The position numbers were made by a program, and so were the translations under genes. From assembly GCF_000264785.1 (NCBI RefSeq), contig NZ_AFJI01000065.1, forward strand, positions 1-64,000: a stretch of 64,000 nucleotides of DNA, given 5' to 3'. This DNA is from Edwardsiella ictaluri ATCC 33202 (GTDB lineage Bacteria > Pseudomonadota > Gammaproteobacteria > Enterobacterales > Enterobacteriaceae). The notes beneath the pieces are model-generated. The model was not told the DNA's origin, ran no database searches, and worked only from the letters and a program-made list of their open reading frames with translations. Positions 53,921-64,000 of the stretch are shown one piece after another. Position 1 is the first letter of the stretch; every line of letters starts with the position of its first letter.

Positions 53921-54574
53921 ATGAAACGAGTCGGCGTAGTACTCAGTGGCTGCGGGGTATTCGATGGGAGTGAGATCCACGAGGCGGTATTAACGCTGCT
54001 GGCACTGTCTCGAATCGGGGCCCAAGCGGTGTGCTTGGCGCCGGATCGGGAGCAGATGCAGGTGATCGATCATCTACACAGAGAGCCGGTTGCGGAGCGG
54101 CGTAACGTTTTGGTGGAGGCGGCGCGTATTGCCCGTGGCGATGTGACATCGCTGGCGCAGGCGGATGCCAGCCAGCTGGATGCGCTGATCGTACCCGGTG
54201 GATTCGGCGCGGCTAAAAATCTCAGTAGCTTTGCGACGGATGGCGCGGAGTGCAGCATCGATCCGGCGCTGCAGCGCCTGGTCACGAGTTTGCATCGCGA
54301 CGGAAAGCCGTTGGGGTTCATGTGCATTGCGCCGGCGCTGCTGCCCAGGCTGCTGGGCGTTCCGGTGCGGGTAACCATCGGTAATGATGCTGCCACTGCC
54401 GCCGCGATTGAGGCAATGGGCGGGGAGCACGTGGCCTGTGTAGTGAATGATATTGTGGTAGACGAGGTGCAGCGGGTCGTGACGACGCCGGCCTATATGC
54501 TGGCCAATACGATCGCCGAGGCAGCGGAGGGGATCGATAAGCTGGTCACACAGGTTCTGGATATGACCCGATGA
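53921..54574 (+). CDS. elbB: Glyoxalase-like DJ-1/PfpI family protein ElbB
   Basis: ElbB belongs to the DJ-1/PfpI superfamily; glyoxalase III-type activity has been reported for the E. coli protein, and it was first noted for raising lycopene yield. It has 217 residues, the E. coli length. The sequence begins [15 protein letters not shown]; the nucleophile-elbow cysteine is in GFMCIAP and the oxyanion region in [11 protein letters not shown]. The stop overlaps mtgA by 4 bp (ATGA). Confidence 0.95.
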   Translation: MKRVGVVLSGCGVFDGSEIHEAVLTLLALSRIGAQAVCLAPDREQMQVIDHLHREPVAERRNVLVEAARIARGDVTSLAQADASQLDALIVPGGFGAAKNLSSFATDGAECSIDPALQRLVTSLHRDGKPLGFMCIAPALLPRLLGVPVRVTIGNDAATAAAIEAMGGEHVACVVNDIVVDEVQRVVTTPAYMLANTIAEAAEGIDKLVTQVLDMTR

Positions 54575-55305
54575 GCCAAACGGCAGCGTCGCGCCGGGTG
54601 TTTCAGCACCTCTGGTGTTGGGGTCGCCGCCTGGTGTTCGCGTTGCTGGGAGCATGGATTGCCGCGCTGTTGATTTTTGCCGTGCTGCCGGTGCCCTATT
54701 CCTCGGTGATGGTACAGCGGCAGATCGGAGCTTGGTTGCACGGTGACTTTAGCTATATTGCCTACCAGACCTGGCGGCCAATGTCGCAGATAGCGCCACA
54801 GATGGCGCTGGCTGCGATCGCTGCGGAGGATCAGTCGTTTCCCCAGCACTGGGGATTTGATCTCACTGCGATCGGACAGGCGCTGGACAGCGCGGATGAA
54901 GAGGGAAGCCCGCTGCGTGGCGCCTCGACGCTGTCGCAACAAACCATGAAAAACCTGCTGCTGTGGGACGGCCGCAGCTGGCTGCGTAAAGGGCTTGAGG
55001 CGCCATTGACACTGGCGGAAGAGCTGGTATGGAGCAAGCGGCGTATTTTAACGGTTTACCTGAATATTGCGGAGTTTGGCCCCGGCGTATTCGGGGTGGA
55101 GGAGGCAGCCCAGCGCTATTTCCATAAGTCGGCCCGTCGGCTGACGGCGGGAGAAGCGGCGCTGCTGGCAGCAGTGTTGCCTAACCCGCATCGCTTCAGC
55201 GTGCGCGCGCCGTCGCGCTATGTTTTGCAACGTCAGCGCTGGATCCTGCGCCAGATGCACCAGCTGGGCGGCGAGGCCTTTTTACAGCGCTACGATCTGC
55301 ATTAG
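54571..55305 (+). CDS. mtgA: Monofunctional peptidoglycan glycosyltransferase MtgA
   Basis: MtgA polymerises lipid II into glycan chains at the inner membrane. It has 244 residues (242 in E. coli). One N-terminal membrane helix lies at about residues 18-38. GT51 motifs are EDQSF with the catalytic glutamate, [27 protein letters not shown] and [12 protein letters not shown], all conserved. It overlaps elbB and ends at a strong bidirectional terminator shared with dolP. Confidence 0.97.
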   Translation: MSQTAASRRVFQHLWCWGRRLVFALLGAWIAALLIFAVLPVPYSSVMVQRQIGAWLHGDFSYIAYQTWRPMSQIAPQMALAAIAAEDQSFPQHWGFDLTAIGQALDSADEEGSPLRGASTLSQQTMKNLLLWDGRSWLRKGLEAPLTLAEELVWSKRRILTVYLNIAEFGPGVFGVEEAAQRYFHKSARRLTAGEAALLAAVLPNPHRFSVRAPSRYVLQRQRWILRQMHQLGGEAFLQRYDLH

Positions 55306-55313
55306 CCGCCGAT

Positions 55314-55340
55314 AAAAATCCCCGCTGCAGCGGGGATTTT
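55314..55340. terminator. Bidirectional terminator between mtgA and dolP
   Basis: The 12-bp arms AAAATCCCCGCT and AGCGGGGATTTT form a near-perfect palindrome with A and T tails on both sides. Confidence 0.88.
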
Positions 55341-55354
55341 AGGCTATCTCGTTG

Positions 55355-55945
55355 TTATTTCAACAGTGTGAAAGCGGTAGTGACATGTTTCACCCCGCTG
55401 ACTTTACTGGCCGTTTGCGCGGCAGCCTGGCCCTCTTTGGGGGTCACCAGCCCCAGCAGGAAGACCTCGCTATTTTCGGTGGTTACTTTCACATTGGTAG
55501 ATTTCACCTGATCGCTGGCCAGCAGCTGGGAGCGTACTTTGGTGGTGATCCAGGCATCAGCTGAGGCTGTACCCAGGCTGACAGGTTGACCTAAGCGGAC
55601 CTCATTATAGACGGCCTTGGTGCCTTCAACGCCCATTGCGATCTGCTTGGCGCGGCTAATCAGCGCTTGGCTTGGCGCCTGACCGGTCAGCAGAACCTGC
55701 CCCTGATAGGCAGTTACCACAACTCGCGCTTCTTTCTTCAGCTGGGCATCTTTGCTCAGTGCGTTGGAGATACGGGCCTCCAGCGTGCCATCGTCGACCT
55801 GGGTACCCACGCTGCGGGGATCGCTGGCCGCCTGGGTTGCTACGGTCGCACTGCCGATCACGGCGGCGACACAGCCTTGCAGTAGCAGGGCGCTGAGGAC
55901 GACCAGCGCGGGAAAACATCGGGTTAAGGAAAAACGCATCGTCAT
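55355..55945 (-). CDS. dolP: Outer-membrane lipoprotein DolP (YraP)
   Basis: DolP is a division- and outer-membrane-quality-control lipoprotein that supports envelope integrity and amidase activation. ATG 55945 (AAGGAG, 5-base spacing) gives 196 residues (191 in E. coli). The lipobox LLLQGC ends at Cys25. Two BON domains follow (about residues 45-115 and 120-190), with DPRSVGTQVDDGTLE and KVTTENSEVFLLGLVT highly conserved. It lies 10 bp after diaA. Confidence 0.96.
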   Translation of the reverse strand: MTMRFSLTRCFPALVVLSALLLQGCVAAVIGSATVATQAASDPRSVGTQVDDGTLEARISNALSKDAQLKKEARVVVTAYQGQVLLTGQAPSQALISRAKQIAMGVEGTKAVYNEVRLGQPVSLGTASADAWITTKVRSQLLASDQVKSTNVKVTTENSEVFLLGLVTPKEGQAAAQTASKVSGVKHVTTAFTLLK

Positions 55946-55955
55946 GACGACTCCT

Positions 55956-56546
55956 TCAGTCAGCCTGATGAGGAAACAGGGTATTATCAATTAAATCGCA
56001 CAGGCAGTTGACGGTCAGCATATGCATCTCCTGGATTCGGGTACTGTGGTGCGACGGGATACGGATCTCCACATCCTGCTGCCCCAGCAGACCAGCCAAC
56101 TCGCCGCCGTCATAGCCGGTCAGCGCCACGATCGTCATATCACGGGTTACCGCCGCTTCGACCGCCTTGACGATATCACGGCTATTGCCCCGGGTTGAGA
56201 TAGCCAGCAGCACGTCTCCTGCATGGCCCAGGGCACGTACCTGTTTGGCATAGATCTCATCGTGCAGGCGATCGTTGCCTATGGCGGTTAAGACCACACT
56301 ATCGGCATTTAGTGCGATGGCCGGCAGGCTTGGACGCTCGGTTTCAAAGCGATTTATCAGCGTCGCGGCGAAATGCTGGGCGTTGGCACCGGAGGCGCCG
56401 TTGCCGCAGCACAGAATTTTATTGCCGTTCAGCAGTGATTGCACCAGCGTCAGCGCCGCGCGGGAAATGGCATCGGGCAGGGCTTCCGCTGCGGCAATTT
56501 GCGTTTGTATGCTTTCAGTAAAACAGCCTTTAATTCTTTCCAGCAC
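55956..56546 (-). CDS. diaA: DnaA initiator-associating protein DiaA
   Basis: DiaA is a SIS-fold tetramer that promotes DnaA assembly at oriC. A GTG start at 56546 gives 196 residues beginning [12 protein letters not shown], aligned to MQERIKACFTES of E. coli (196 aa); a longer frame upstream is not conserved. [15 protein letters not shown] and [13 protein letters not shown] are SIS motifs. A weak start codon and a poor ribosome site (TGGA) may keep expression low. Confidence 0.95.
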   Translation of the reverse strand: MLERIKGCFTESIQTQIAAAEALPDAISRAALTLVQSLLNGNKILCCGNGASGANAQHFAATLINRFETERPSLPAIALNADSVVLTAIGNDRLHDEIYAKQVRALGHAGDVLLAISTRGNSRDIVKAVEAAVTRDMTIVALTGYDGGELAGLLGQQDVEIRIPSHHSTRIQEMHMLTVNCLCDLIDNTLFPHQAD

Positions 56547-56592
56547 AGTAAGTGTCCATTTATTTGGAAAAGCCTGAAAAGCGTGATGTGCT

Positions 56593-56979
56593 TCAGACAA
56601 ATGCATTGGGCAGCCATTGTAACTGGCTGCCGGTGATTGCCAAAACGTCAAAACGACAATCGGCCGTTTCTATGCTCTGATTTCGCACCGCCAACCAGTG
56701 TGCCGCGCAGCGCTGTAGACGCTGACGCTTACGGCTATCAATGCTGGCGGCTGCGTCGCCGTAGCAGGCTGTTTTCCGGTAGCGCACCTCGACAAAGACC
56801 CAGGTGGCACCATCGCGCATAATCAGATCGATCTCACCGCCGCGTAGACGTACGTTGGCGGCGTAAAAACGCAGCCCGGCCCGCTCCAGATAGCGGCGCG
56901 CCCGTTGTTCATGGTACGCGCCGATCTGGTGAGCGGTTACAGAACCGGAACGATGCTGCCTTTCTGGTACTGCAGCCAC
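56593..56979 (-). CDS. yraN: UPF0102 family endonuclease-like protein YraN
   Basis: A small protein with a PD-(D/E)XK nuclease-like fold; function unproven. It has 128 residues (131 in E. coli), starting at GTG 56979. The motif [12 protein letters not shown]...FVEVRYR carries the E-D-ExK-like residues. The start lies inside the 3' end of lpoA (43-bp overlap), as in E. coli, so it is translationally linked to lpoA. It has a 46-bp gap to diaA. Confidence 0.93.
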   Translation of the reverse strand: MAAVPERQHRSGSVTAHQIGAYHEQRARRYLERAGLRFYAANVRLRGGEIDLIMRDGATWVFVEVRYRKTACYGDAAASIDSRKRQRLQRCAAHWLAVRNQSIETADCRFDVLAITGSQLQWLPNAFV

Positions 56980-58985
56980 GGCAGTTTCCGCTGGATGACG
57001 CAGTTGTCGCTGGCGCTCAGCGTACCTGTTGCTCCCTGAACCTGGAAGCCGGGGATCTGACGCAGCTGGGCGAAGTGGTTGGCCAACGTCCAGGCGTCAG
57101 CTCCCATGGCATACAGCCGCATCAGCGAATAGTCGTTGCGGTACTGGGCCGGCGCCTGCTGCAGAATGGCTGGATCGCTGCCGGCCAGCAGCGGAATATC
57201 GCTGAATTGAACACCCTCCATTTCCAAGCGGAAATCGGGACCGGCGCCCGCTTGATAGCTGCGTGAACTGGCATACAGACTGATGCCGTTATGGGTACCG
57301 TTGGCCAGATCGATCATCGGTTTGATCAGGGTGATCTCGGCCGGCGTCGCAATGATATAGACGGCGTCCACGCCGCCGCCGCTGGCTACCGGAGGCTGCA
57401 CCGGCGCAGGGATGGTCAGGCCGGCAATCGTCACCGAGGTCGGCTGGGCAGGTGTGATGCTGACCGGCTGGCCGGTCAGACGGATCCCTGTACCGCTATT
57501 GATGGTGCTGCGTAGCTCGGCGCTGGATCCGAAGGTTTGCCGCAGTACGCTGCCGCCGCCCAACGACTGCCATTCGGTGGCAAAGGCCTTCGCGACGCGA
57601 TCGCCCAGCGGGTTGCGCGGGATCAGCAGCAGCGGAGTGCGCTTACCCTGAGCCCAGATATGCCGCGCGGCATCGCGCGCCTCATCCTCCGGTGACAGCG
57701 CGAAATAGCAGATGTTGGGATGGTTCTGTACCTGCTCGGGCTGGTTGAGCGCCAGAATATTCAGCGGAGTAGAAATGGTATTGAGTTGATCCACGTTGTT
57801 TTTCAGCAGCGGCCCGATGACCAGGCTGACACCGGCCTGCTGTGCCTGGCTCAGCAGCTCGGGCAGCGGCTGGCTGCTGGTATCATAAACCTGAATATGC
57901 GCGTCGGGATTTCCCGGGCTGACGCTGGGCGCGATCGGATCGCCAGCGGCATCGAGTGGCGGCAGCGCGGCGCTGTCGGCAGGGAGCACGGACGCCGTGG
58001 CGTCTGCGCTCTGGGTGCTGGTGCTGACGGCACCGGCGGCGTTAACGTCAGGTTGTGCCGGGGCGTCTACCTGTGCTGTCGGCGTACCGTCGGTCGTCAC
58101 GGCGGCGCTATTCTGGTTAAATGCGCCGTTTTTCGCAGCGTTGAAGCCAGCCTCAATGGCGTCAGAGAAGACTTTGGCCTGACCGTTCAGGGGCAGCAGC
58201 AGTGCAATGCTGGCGGTAGAGTCCGACTGCAGGTGCAGGATATTGTCCAGCGCGGAGGGCAGCATTGTTGCCGCCGGGTTATTGGGATAGCGGGTCTGCC
58301 ACTCTTTGATCGCGGCTTTGAGCAGCGCCGGATCCTGGCGGTTATCCTGATATAACCGCAGCAGATCCAGCCAGCCGCGCAGAATATCTTCGTTGGCGTT
58401 GATCACCATACTGTTGAGGTCGGCCGGGGTCAGGGTGTTCAGCGCGGTCCAGGTGGCATCAATATTGGACTTGCGCTGATTCTCCTGCGTCAGCAGCGGT
58501 TGTAGCGCGATATAGGCGCGGATTTGTGCCAGAGTGGTCTTCCCCTGCACAGCGGCGATAACTGCCTGATAGTAGCGCAGCTGTTGTGCCTGGCTGAGCA
58601 GGGAGATATCCAGCTTGCTCAGGATAGCCTGTGCCTGCTGGGGAGCATGCCGTGCAATCTCCAGTTCGGCGCTGACCAGGCGTTGTTCCAGCTGCTGAGC
58701 CTCGGTTAACTGGGACGGTAGCTGGCCGAGCAGGTCGTCCGCCTGAGGTAGCTTGCCCTCCCGCAGCAGTGCACGAATGGCAAGTAATTGCCAGTCAGCC
58801 TTGCTATCATCGCTGCTTTGCTGCATCTGCTGCAAATAGTAGTCGGCAGAGGCGGTTGCTTCGCTCTGAACGGGGGCCGGTGGCGTGGTAGATATGCGCC
58901 CGGAACAGGCGGCCAGCAGAGTGGCGGCCAAAACCAACGGGATGAGTCGTCCGGACTTGGTGCGGACAGTGATTGAGGAAAGCAT
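56937..58985 (-). CDS. lpoA: Penicillin-binding protein activator LpoA
   Basis: LpoA is an outer-membrane lipoprotein that activates PBP1A across the periplasm. ATG 58985 gives 682 residues (678 in E. coli); 68 upstream codons overlap the rsmI leader and were rejected. The lipobox LLAAC ends at Cys27. The N-terminal TPR-like domain contains [12 protein letters not shown]. An alanine, proline and threonine-rich linker of low conservation spans about residues 310-370. The C-terminal periplasmic-binding-like domain includes [12 protein letters not shown] and [15 protein letters not shown]. Confidence 0.96.
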   Translation of the reverse strand: MLSSITVRTKSGRLIPLVLAATLLAACSGRISTTPPAPVQSEATASADYYLQQMQQSSDDSKADWQLLAIRALLREGKLPQADDLLGQLPSQLTEAQQLEQRLVSAELEIARHAPQQAQAILSKLDISLLSQAQQLRYYQAVIAAVQGKTTLAQIRAYIALQPLLTQENQRKSNIDATWTALNTLTPADLNSMVINANEDILRGWLDLLRLYQDNRQDPALLKAAIKEWQTRYPNNPAATMLPSALDNILHLQSDSTASIALLLPLNGQAKVFSDAIEAGFNAAKNGAFNQNSAAVTTDGTPTAQVDAPAQPDVNAAGAVSTSTQSADATASVLPADSAALPPLDAAGDPIAPSVSPGNPDAHIQVYDTSSQPLPELLSQAQQAGVSLVIGPLLKNNVDQLNTISTPLNILALNQPEQVQNHPNICYFALSPEDEARDAARHIWAQGKRTPLLLIPRNPLGDRVAKAFATEWQSLGGGSVLRQTFGSSAELRSTINSGTGIRLTGQPVSITPAQPTSVTIAGLTIPAPVQPPVASGGGVDAVYIIATPAEITLIKPMIDLANGTHNGISLYASSRSYQAGAGPDFRLEMEGVQFSDIPLLAGSDPAILQQAPAQYRNDYSLMRLYAMGADAWTLANHFAQLRQIPGFQVQGATGTLSASDNCVIQRKLPWLQYQKGSIVPVL

Positions 58986-59045
58986 ACTGTACCCAGTAAA
59001 TTTTTTCAGAATGCTCAATATTAAATCGACAAACCGGATGAAACA

Positions 59046-59915
59046 ATGAATCAAAACGATCATGCTGCCATTTCTGCGGCGACGCTGTACGTGGTGCCGA
59101 CGCCGATTGGTAACCTCGGAGACATTACCCAGCGGGCGTTGGAGACGCTGAAAGCGGTCGATTTGATAGCGGCGGAAGATACCCGTCATACGGGAATGCT
59201 GCTACAACATTTTGCCATAAATGCGCGCTTCTTTGCATTGCATGACCATAACGAGCAACAAAAAGCGGATCAGCTACTGGCTAAACTGCGCGAGGGGCAG
59301 AGTATTGCGCTGGTCTCTGATGCCGGTACGCCGCTGATTAACGATCCCGGCTATCACTTGGTGCGCCGCTGTCGCGAGGCCGGTATCCGGGTGGTGCCGC
59401 TGCCGGGCGCCTGTGCGGCGATCACCGCACTGAGTGCGGCGGGTGTGGCGTCAGATCGCTTCTGCTACGAGGGTTTTTTACCCGCCAAGGGAAAAGCGCG
59501 GCGCGATCGGCTGCGTGGCCTGCAGCAGGAGGCCCGTACGCTGATCTTCTACGAGTCGACCCATCGCCTGCTGGAGAGTTTGGCGGATATGGTCAGTGAA
59601 CTGGGTACCGATCGCTATGTGGTGTTGGCACGCGAATTGACCAAAACCTGGGAGAGTATTCATGGCGCGCCGGTGGCTGAGCTGCTGGCCTGGGTGCAGC
59701 AGGATGAGAATCGGCGTAAGGGCGAGATGGTGCTGATCGTCGAGGGATACCAGGCGGATGAAGAGGTGCTGTCGCCCGAGGCGCTGCGTACGCTGGCGCT
59801 GCTACAGGCAGAGCTACCGCTGAAAAAGGCGGCAGCGCTGGCGGCAGAAATCCATGGCGTGAAGAAGAATGCGCTGTATAAATACGCACTCGCGCAGCAA
59901 TCAGGTGACAAGTGA
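59046..59915 (+). CDS. rsmI: 16S rRNA 2'-O-ribose C1402 methyltransferase RsmI
   Basis: RsmI methylates the 2'-OH of C1402 in the 16S rRNA P site. It has 289 residues (286 in E. coli). SAM-binding tetrapyrrole-methylase-like motifs are [11 protein letters not shown] at the N-terminus, [11 protein letters not shown], and [12 protein letters not shown]. It is divergent from lpoA across 60 bp. The last codons carry a probable rnpB promoter -35 element. Confidence 0.97.
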   Translation: MNQNDHAAISAATLYVVPTPIGNLGDITQRALETLKAVDLIAAEDTRHTGMLLQHFAINARFFALHDHNEQQKADQLLAKLREGQSIALVSDAGTPLINDPGYHLVRRCREAGIRVVPLPGACAAITALSAAGVASDRFCYEGFLPAKGKARRDRLRGLQQEARTLIFYESTHRLLESLADMVSELGTDRYVVLARELTKTWESIHGAPVAELLAWVQQDENRRKGEMVLIVEGYQADEEVLSPEALRTLALLQAELPLKKAAALAAEIHGVKKNALYKYALAQQSGDK

Positions 59916-59933
59916 GGCGGAATAGCCTATTAT
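59905..59933 (+). promoter_or_regulatory. Predicted rnpB promoter inside the rsmI tail
   Basis: GTGACA (59905-59910, 5 of 6 to TTGACA) and TATTAT (59928-59933) are spaced 17 bp. The next purine at 59941 is the expected 5' end of RNase P RNA, 8 bases after the -10, preceded by a GC-rich discriminator (CCGCGCC). The -35 lies inside the last codons of rsmI. Confidence 0.75.
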
Positions 59934-59940
59934 CCGCGCC

Positions 59941-60317
<377 letters not shown>

Positions 60318-60324
60318 TCATCTA

Positions 60325-60354
60325 AAAACCCCGCTTCGGCGGGGTTTTGCTTTT
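60325..60354 (+). terminator. Terminator of rnpB
   Basis: AACCCCGC-TTCG-GCGGGGTT with a TTGCTTTTT tail, directly after the mature RNase P RNA; it runs into the ytjB 3' end and may serve both. Confidence 0.9.
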
Positions 60355-61034
60355 TAGGACTTTGGCGGCGTGGTCGGTGCGGTATTCTCCTGCACCGACG
60401 CATCGCGTTCATTCTCCTCCTCCAACGGAACATTGGCAGTCAGCAGATAGGAGGATTGTTGCCAGCGGCTGCGCCGTGTCTGCAGCAGCGTGCGTGCTAA
60501 AATGATGCCAATAGCCAGCGCCAGCAGCATCATCAGGCGCAGCAGGTTAGTGGTGTTGTCAACCTGCTGTGATTCGGTCGCCAAAACGTGGGTGTCCAGC
60601 GTCAGACGTAAAAAGCCGAGGGGGCCATCGCGGCCCTCGATCGGCTGGACTATCTGGTGGTTAAAGTAGCTACCGGCGCGCTGTCCGTCCAGCGCCAGCC
60701 GATCGCGCACTTCCACCCGTTCGCCAGCCTGGGCAATCAGCGCCCCATCCAGAGCATAGACGCTGACATCCAGGATACGGCTGTGGCGGGTCAGCGCGTC
60801 CAGAATGGGGGCAATTTTTTTGGTGTCCGGGGTATCGTCATTGATGAGTGGGGAGAGGCGGGCGGCGACCTGCTGAGCCAGGGTTTGCGCCAGCTCGCCG
60901 ACCTGATCGAGCCGCGCGCGCTGGTGACTGAGGCTAAAATAGGACGCTCCTTGCATCAGGGTAACTAATAATGCCAAGCATATCAGCACGATGGCTGTTC
61001 TATGCAGGCGGAAGCGAAGCGTTGCCTTAACCAT
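60354..61034 (-). CDS. ytjB: Membrane protein YtjB (Smp)
   Basis: An inner-membrane protein of unknown function found next to serB in Enterobacterales. It has 226 residues (E. coli Smp 214). An N-terminal helix lies at residues 12-33 and a second at about 163-182, with a periplasmic domain between (DALTRHSRILDVSVYALDG, GPLGFLRLTLDT). The cytoplasmic tail is acidic and variable. It is divergent from serB. Confidence 0.93.
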   Translation of the reverse strand: MVKATLRFRLHRTAIVLICLALLVTLMQGASYFSLSHQRARLDQVGELAQTLAQQVAARLSPLINDDTPDTKKIAPILDALTRHSRILDVSVYALDGALIAQAGERVEVRDRLALDGQRAGSYFNHQIVQPIEGRDGPLGFLRLTLDTHVLATESQQVDNTTNLLRLMMLLALAIGIILARTLLQTRRSRWQQSSYLLTANVPLEEENERDASVQENTAPTTPPKS

Positions 61035-61141
61035 GGGAGATCCTTTGCGCCGGTAATGACTTTATGTTGCCAGAAGCCTTGGCGATAGGATAGCTTGGGG
61101 CACAGTTTTGACGCCGGGATGGTGTTTTTTAAGGAGTGGTT

Positions 61142-62119
61142 ATGCCCAACAGTCTTACCTTTTGCGATCTGCCCGCAGAGATTTATCGCTGGCCCGGCCT
61201 GCCGCTGTCGCTGAGCGGTGATGAGGTAATGCCTTTGGACTATCGCGCCGGTCATACCGGTTGGCTGTTGTATGGACGCCATCTGGATAAGTCGGCGCTG
61301 CAGGCTTTCCAGCGCCGTTTGGCTGCGCCGCTGGTGGTGGTGGCTGCGTGGTGTATTGAAGATTACCAGGTGGTGCGCCTGGCCGGCGGCATGCCCGCCA
61401 GGGCTGCCAGGTTTGCCAATGAGCAGGGTATCGATACCGCGGTTTTGGGGCATCTGCCGCATCTGCGTTCGCCGGGGCTGCTGGTGATGGATATGGACTC
61501 GACGGCCATTACCATTGAGTGCATTGACGAGATCGCGCGTCTGGCCGGGGTTGGCGGAGAGGTCGCTGCTGTGACTGAGCGCGCCATGCGCGGCGAACTG
61601 GACTTTGCCGCCAGTCTGCGCCAGCGCGTGGCAGCGCTGGAAGGGACCGACGCCGCCCTCCTGCAGCAGGTCAGGGACTCTCTGCCGCTGATGCCGGGTT
61701 TGACCAGTCTGGTGCGCAAGCTGCAGGCATTTGACTGGCATGTGGCGATTGCCTCCGGTGGCTTTACCTATTTTGCCGATCACCTGCGTGCGCGTCTGAA
61801 TTTGAGCGCTGCGGTGGCCAACGCGCTGGAAGTGCACAATGGACGCCTGACCGGCCGGGTTACGGGGCGGATCGTGGATGCGCAGTGCAAAGAGGATACC
61901 CTGTGCGAGCTGGCGCAGCGGCTGAATATCCCGTTGGCCCAGACCGTCGCCATCGGCGATGGCGCGAACGATCTGAAGATGATCCAGCGTGCCGGGCTGG
62001 GGATCGCATTCCATGCCAAGCCCTGCGTCTACGATCGGGCGCCGTTGGCGATTCGTCATGCGGATCTTATCGGTGTCCTGTGCGTGCTGAGCGCGACGTT
62101 AAAGCATGAAGAGCGTTAA
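61142..62119 (+). CDS. serB: Phosphoserine phosphatase SerB
   Basis: SerB removes phosphate from phosphoserine in the last step of serine synthesis. ATG 61142 (AAGGAG ribosome site) gives 325 residues (322 in E. coli). HAD motif I DMDSTA has nucleophile Asp117 and Asp119; motif II is ASGGFT, and motif IV is GDGANDLKM. The N-terminal ACT-like part, PGLPLSLSGDEVMPLDY, is conserved. It is upstream of radA by 54 bp. Confidence 0.97.
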   Translation: MPNSLTFCDLPAEIYRWPGLPLSLSGDEVMPLDYRAGHTGWLLYGRHLDKSALQAFQRRLAAPLVVVAAWCIEDYQVVRLAGGMPARAARFANEQGIDTAVLGHLPHLRSPGLLVMDMDSTAITIECIDEIARLAGVGGEVAAVTERAMRGELDFAASLRQRVAALEGTDAALLQQVRDSLPLMPGLTSLVRKLQAFDWHVAIASGGFTYFADHLRARLNLSAAVANALEVHNGRLTGRVTGRIVDAQCKEDTLCELAQRLNIPLAQTVAIGDGANDLKMIQRAGLGIAFHAKPCVYDRAPLAIRHADLIGVLCVLSATLKHEER

Positions 62120-62173
62120 GGCGCATCTGCGCAGAGCGGCGGCGCTGGGCAGTTATCAGAAAGGAGGTCGGCA

Positions 62174-63562
62174 GTGGCAAAGGCGGTAAAACGGGCGTTT
62201 GTCTGTAATGAGTGCGGGGCGGACTATCCTCGCTGGCAGGGGCAGTGCTCGGCCTGTCAGGCCTGGAATAGCATCAGCGAGGTACGCCTGGCGGCGGCGC
62301 CGGCGGCGGGGCGAAGCGCGCGTCTGTCTGGCTATGCCGGGGATGCCGGAAGCCTGAGCAAGGTACAGAAGCTGTCGGAGATAAGCCTGGAGGCGCTACC
62401 GCGTTTTTCGACCGGTTTTACCGAGTTTGACCGGGTGCTGGGCGGCGGCGTGGTGCCCGGCAGCGCCATTTTGATCGGCGGAAATCCCGGCGCAGGCAAG
62501 AGTACCCTGCTGCTGCAGACCCTGTGCCGACTGTCACAGCAGATGAAGACCCTGTATGTGACCGGTGAGGAGTCGCTGCAGCAGGTGGCGATGCGCGCCC
62601 ATCGCCTCGGCCTGCCGACGGAGGGCCTGAATATGCTGTCGGAGACCAGCATCGAGCAGATTTGCCTGATCGCCGAGCAGGAACAGCCGAAGCTGATGGT
62701 GATCGATTCTATCCAGGTGATGCATATGGCCGATATTCAGTCTTCGCCCGGCAGCGTGGCGCAGGTGCGTGAAACGGCGGCCTATCTGACGCGCTTTGCC
62801 AAGACGCGCGGCGTAGCGATCGTTATGGTCGGCCACGTCACCAAGGATGGCTCTCTGGCCGGTCCCAAGGTGCTGGAGCACTGCATCGACTGCTCTGTGC
62901 TGCTCGACGGCGACGCCGACTCGCGTTTTCGTACCCTGCGCAGCCATAAAAACCGCTTCGGTGCGGTCAATGAGCTGGGGGTCTTCGCCATGACCGAGCA
63001 GGGACTGCGCGAGGTCAGCAACCCGTCGGCCATCTTCCTCAGCCGCGGTGAGGAGATCACTGCCGGCAGTTCGGTGATGGTGGTGTGGGAGGGGACCCGC
63101 CCGCTGCTGGTGGAGATCCAGGCGCTGGTGGATACCTCCATGATGTCCAATCCGCGGCGGGTTGCCGTGGGGCTGGAGCAAAACCGTCTGGCGATTCTGC
63201 TGGCGGTGCTGCATCGCCACGGTGGGCTGCAGATGGCCGATCAGGATGTCTTTGTCAACGTGGTCGGCGGGGTAAAGGTAAGCGAGACCAGCGCGGATCT
63301 GGCGCTGCTGATGTCGCTGGTGTCCAGTCTACGCGACCGGCCGCTACCGCAGGATCTGGTGATCTTTGGCGAGGTGGGACTGGCGGGCGAGGTGCGTCCG
63401 GTTGCCAGCGGTCAGGAGCGCATTATTGAGGCGGCCAAGCACGGCTTCCGGCGGGCGATAGTCCCCTATGCCAATGTGCCGAAGAAGGCGATCCCAAATA
63501 TGACGGTTTACGGCGTGAAGAAGCTGTCTGACGCACTGGATATTCTGCAGGATCTGGCATGA
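62174..63562 (+). CDS. radA: DNA repair protein RadA
   Basis: RadA is a RecA-like branch-migration ATPase acting in recombination repair. A GTG start 6 bases after AAGGAGG gives 462 residues (460 in E. coli). The zinc finger is CNECGADYPRWQGQCSAC at about residues 10-27. Walker A GGNPGAGKST is near 95, the RadA-specific KNRFG motif is near 258, and a Lon-like C-terminal domain follows. The nadR gene that follows radA in E. coli is absent here; a bidirectional terminator and convergent ettA come next. Confidence 0.97.
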   Translation: MAKAVKRAFVCNECGADYPRWQGQCSACQAWNSISEVRLAAAPAAGRSARLSGYAGDAGSLSKVQKLSEISLEALPRFSTGFTEFDRVLGGGVVPGSAILIGGNPGAGKSTLLLQTLCRLSQQMKTLYVTGEESLQQVAMRAHRLGLPTEGLNMLSETSIEQICLIAEQEQPKLMVIDSIQVMHMADIQSSPGSVAQVRETAAYLTRFAKTRGVAIVMVGHVTKDGSLAGPKVLEHCIDCSVLLDGDADSRFRTLRSHKNRFGAVNELGVFAMTEQGLREVSNPSAIFLSRGEEITAGSSVMVVWEGTRPLLVEIQALVDTSMMSNPRRVAVGLEQNRLAILLAVLHRHGGLQMADQDVFVNVVGGVKVSETSADLALLMSLVSSLRDRPLPQDLVIFGEVGLAGEVRPVASGQERIIEAAKHGFRRAIVPYANVPKKAIPNMTVYGVKKLSDALDILQDLA

Positions 63563-63583
63563 TGCGGATGCCAACCTGACGTT

Positions 63584-63609
63584 AAAAAGGCTCCCGAGGG
63601 AGCCTTTTT
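63584..63609. terminator. Bidirectional terminator between radA and ettA
   Basis: The 12-base arms AAAAAGGCTCCC and GGGAGCCTTTTT form a near-perfect palindrome usable in both directions. Confidence 0.9.
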
Positions 63610-63624
63610 CGTAGCATGACGCGC

Positions 63625-64000
63625 TTATTTGGCGATCTTCTTGTATTTGATACGGTGCGGCTGCAGGGCTTCGGCGCCCTGGGTGCGCTTCTTGTACTCT
63701 TCGTACTCGCTGAAGTTCCCCTCGAAGAATTCGACGCGTCCCTCATCCTGATAGTCGAGTATATGGGTCGCGATACGGTCGAGGAACCAGCGGTCATGGG
63801 AGATGACCATGGCGCAGCCCGGGAACTCCAGCAGGGCGTTCTCCAGTGCGCGCAGGGTTTCAACGTCCAGATCGTTGGTCGGTTCGTCGAGCAGTAGCAT
63901 ATTGCCACCGACCTGCAGCAGCTTGGCCAGATGCAGACGGCCACGCTCCCCGCCGGAGAGCTCGCCGACGCGTTTGCCCTGATCGGTGCCTTTAAAGTTG
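63625..64000 (-). CDS. ettA: Energy-dependent translational throttle protein EttA (3' part)
   Basis: EttA is an ABC-F protein that binds the ribosomal E site and gates translation according to energy state. Only the last 124 codons are inside the window; the 5' part lies beyond 64000. The second ABC domain is visible: signature LSGGERGRL, Walker [13 protein letters not shown], switch [11 protein letters not shown] and the C-terminal [15 protein letters not shown] block ending KYKKIAK. The stop is at 63625. Confidence 0.95.
   Translation of the reverse strand, partial: NFKGTDQGKRVGELSGGERGRLHLAKLLQVGGNMLLLDEPTNDLDVETLRALENALLEFPGCAMVISHDRWFLDRIATHILDYQDEGRVEFFEGNFSEYEEYKKRTQGAEALQPHRIKYKKIAK

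Overview
The window is ordinary enterobacterial core chromosome with a GC-rich coding bias. Nearly every gene is a close match in length, motifs and overlaps to Enterobacterales proteins. The gene content, the marked divergence from E. coli and several decayed genes suggest a member of the Hafniaceae such as Edwardsiella. That genus call is an inference from memory, not from a database comparison. No prophage, insertion sequence, integron, CRISPR array or tRNA was found.

Layout. 1-6 kb: translation and replication genes rsmC (divergent), holD-rimI (overlapping), prfC, then patatin yjjU and TatD-type yjjV. 6-15 kb: nucleoside use, with a NupC-type transporter, the glycyl-radical pair yjjW/yjjI (yjjI is frameshifted) and the deoCABD operon. 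Both the transporter and deoC have paired CRP-like sites about 52-53 bp apart, the arrangement known from CRP/CytR-controlled promoters. 15-16.3 kb: cytochrome b562 (cybC), an abutting b561-type membrane cytochrome gene, and a decayed rnk. 16.4-29.7 kb: the npr-rapZ-ptsN-hpf-rpoN-lptBAC-kdsCD-yrbG block on the minus strand, then mlaFEDCB, ibaG and murA on the plus strand. 29.8-36.5 kb: degS, a heavily decayed degQ, zapG/zapE, rplM-rpsI and sspAB. 36.7-43.6 kb: a partial sialic-acid operon nanE-nanK-nanQ, then the arylsulfate sulfotransferase cassette assT-dsbL-dsbI with a divergent LysR-type regulator. 43.5-55.3 kb: gltBD, yhcC, arcB, elbB and mtgA. 55.3-60.3 kb: dolP, diaA, yraN, lpoA, rsmI and the RNase P RNA gene rnpB. 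60.3-64 kb: ytjB, serB, radA and the 3' end of ettA, cut by the window edge.

How the genes work together. The largest theme is envelope construction: Kdo synthesis (kdsC, kdsD), LPS export (lptABC), phospholipid trafficking (mla), peptidoglycan synthesis (murA, mtgA, lpoA), dolP and the stress protease degS. A second theme is nucleoside uptake and breakdown (nup, deo). A third is nitrogen and carbon regulation (npr, ptsN, rapZ, rpoN, gltBD, arcB). The clearest accessory module is assT-dsbL-dsbI, a periplasmic sulfotransferase with its own disulfide-forming pair. AssT keeps the catalytic and disulfide residues at the positions known for the uropathogenic E. coli enzyme.

Relative to the E. coli map as I remember it, the window joins pieces that are far apart there (99 min, 72 min, 96 min). 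Three genes, yjjI, degQ and rnk, are broken. I did not find a wholly new system. The most useful leads are the decayed genes, the ass cassette, the paired CRP-site control regions and a few unexplained palindromes.
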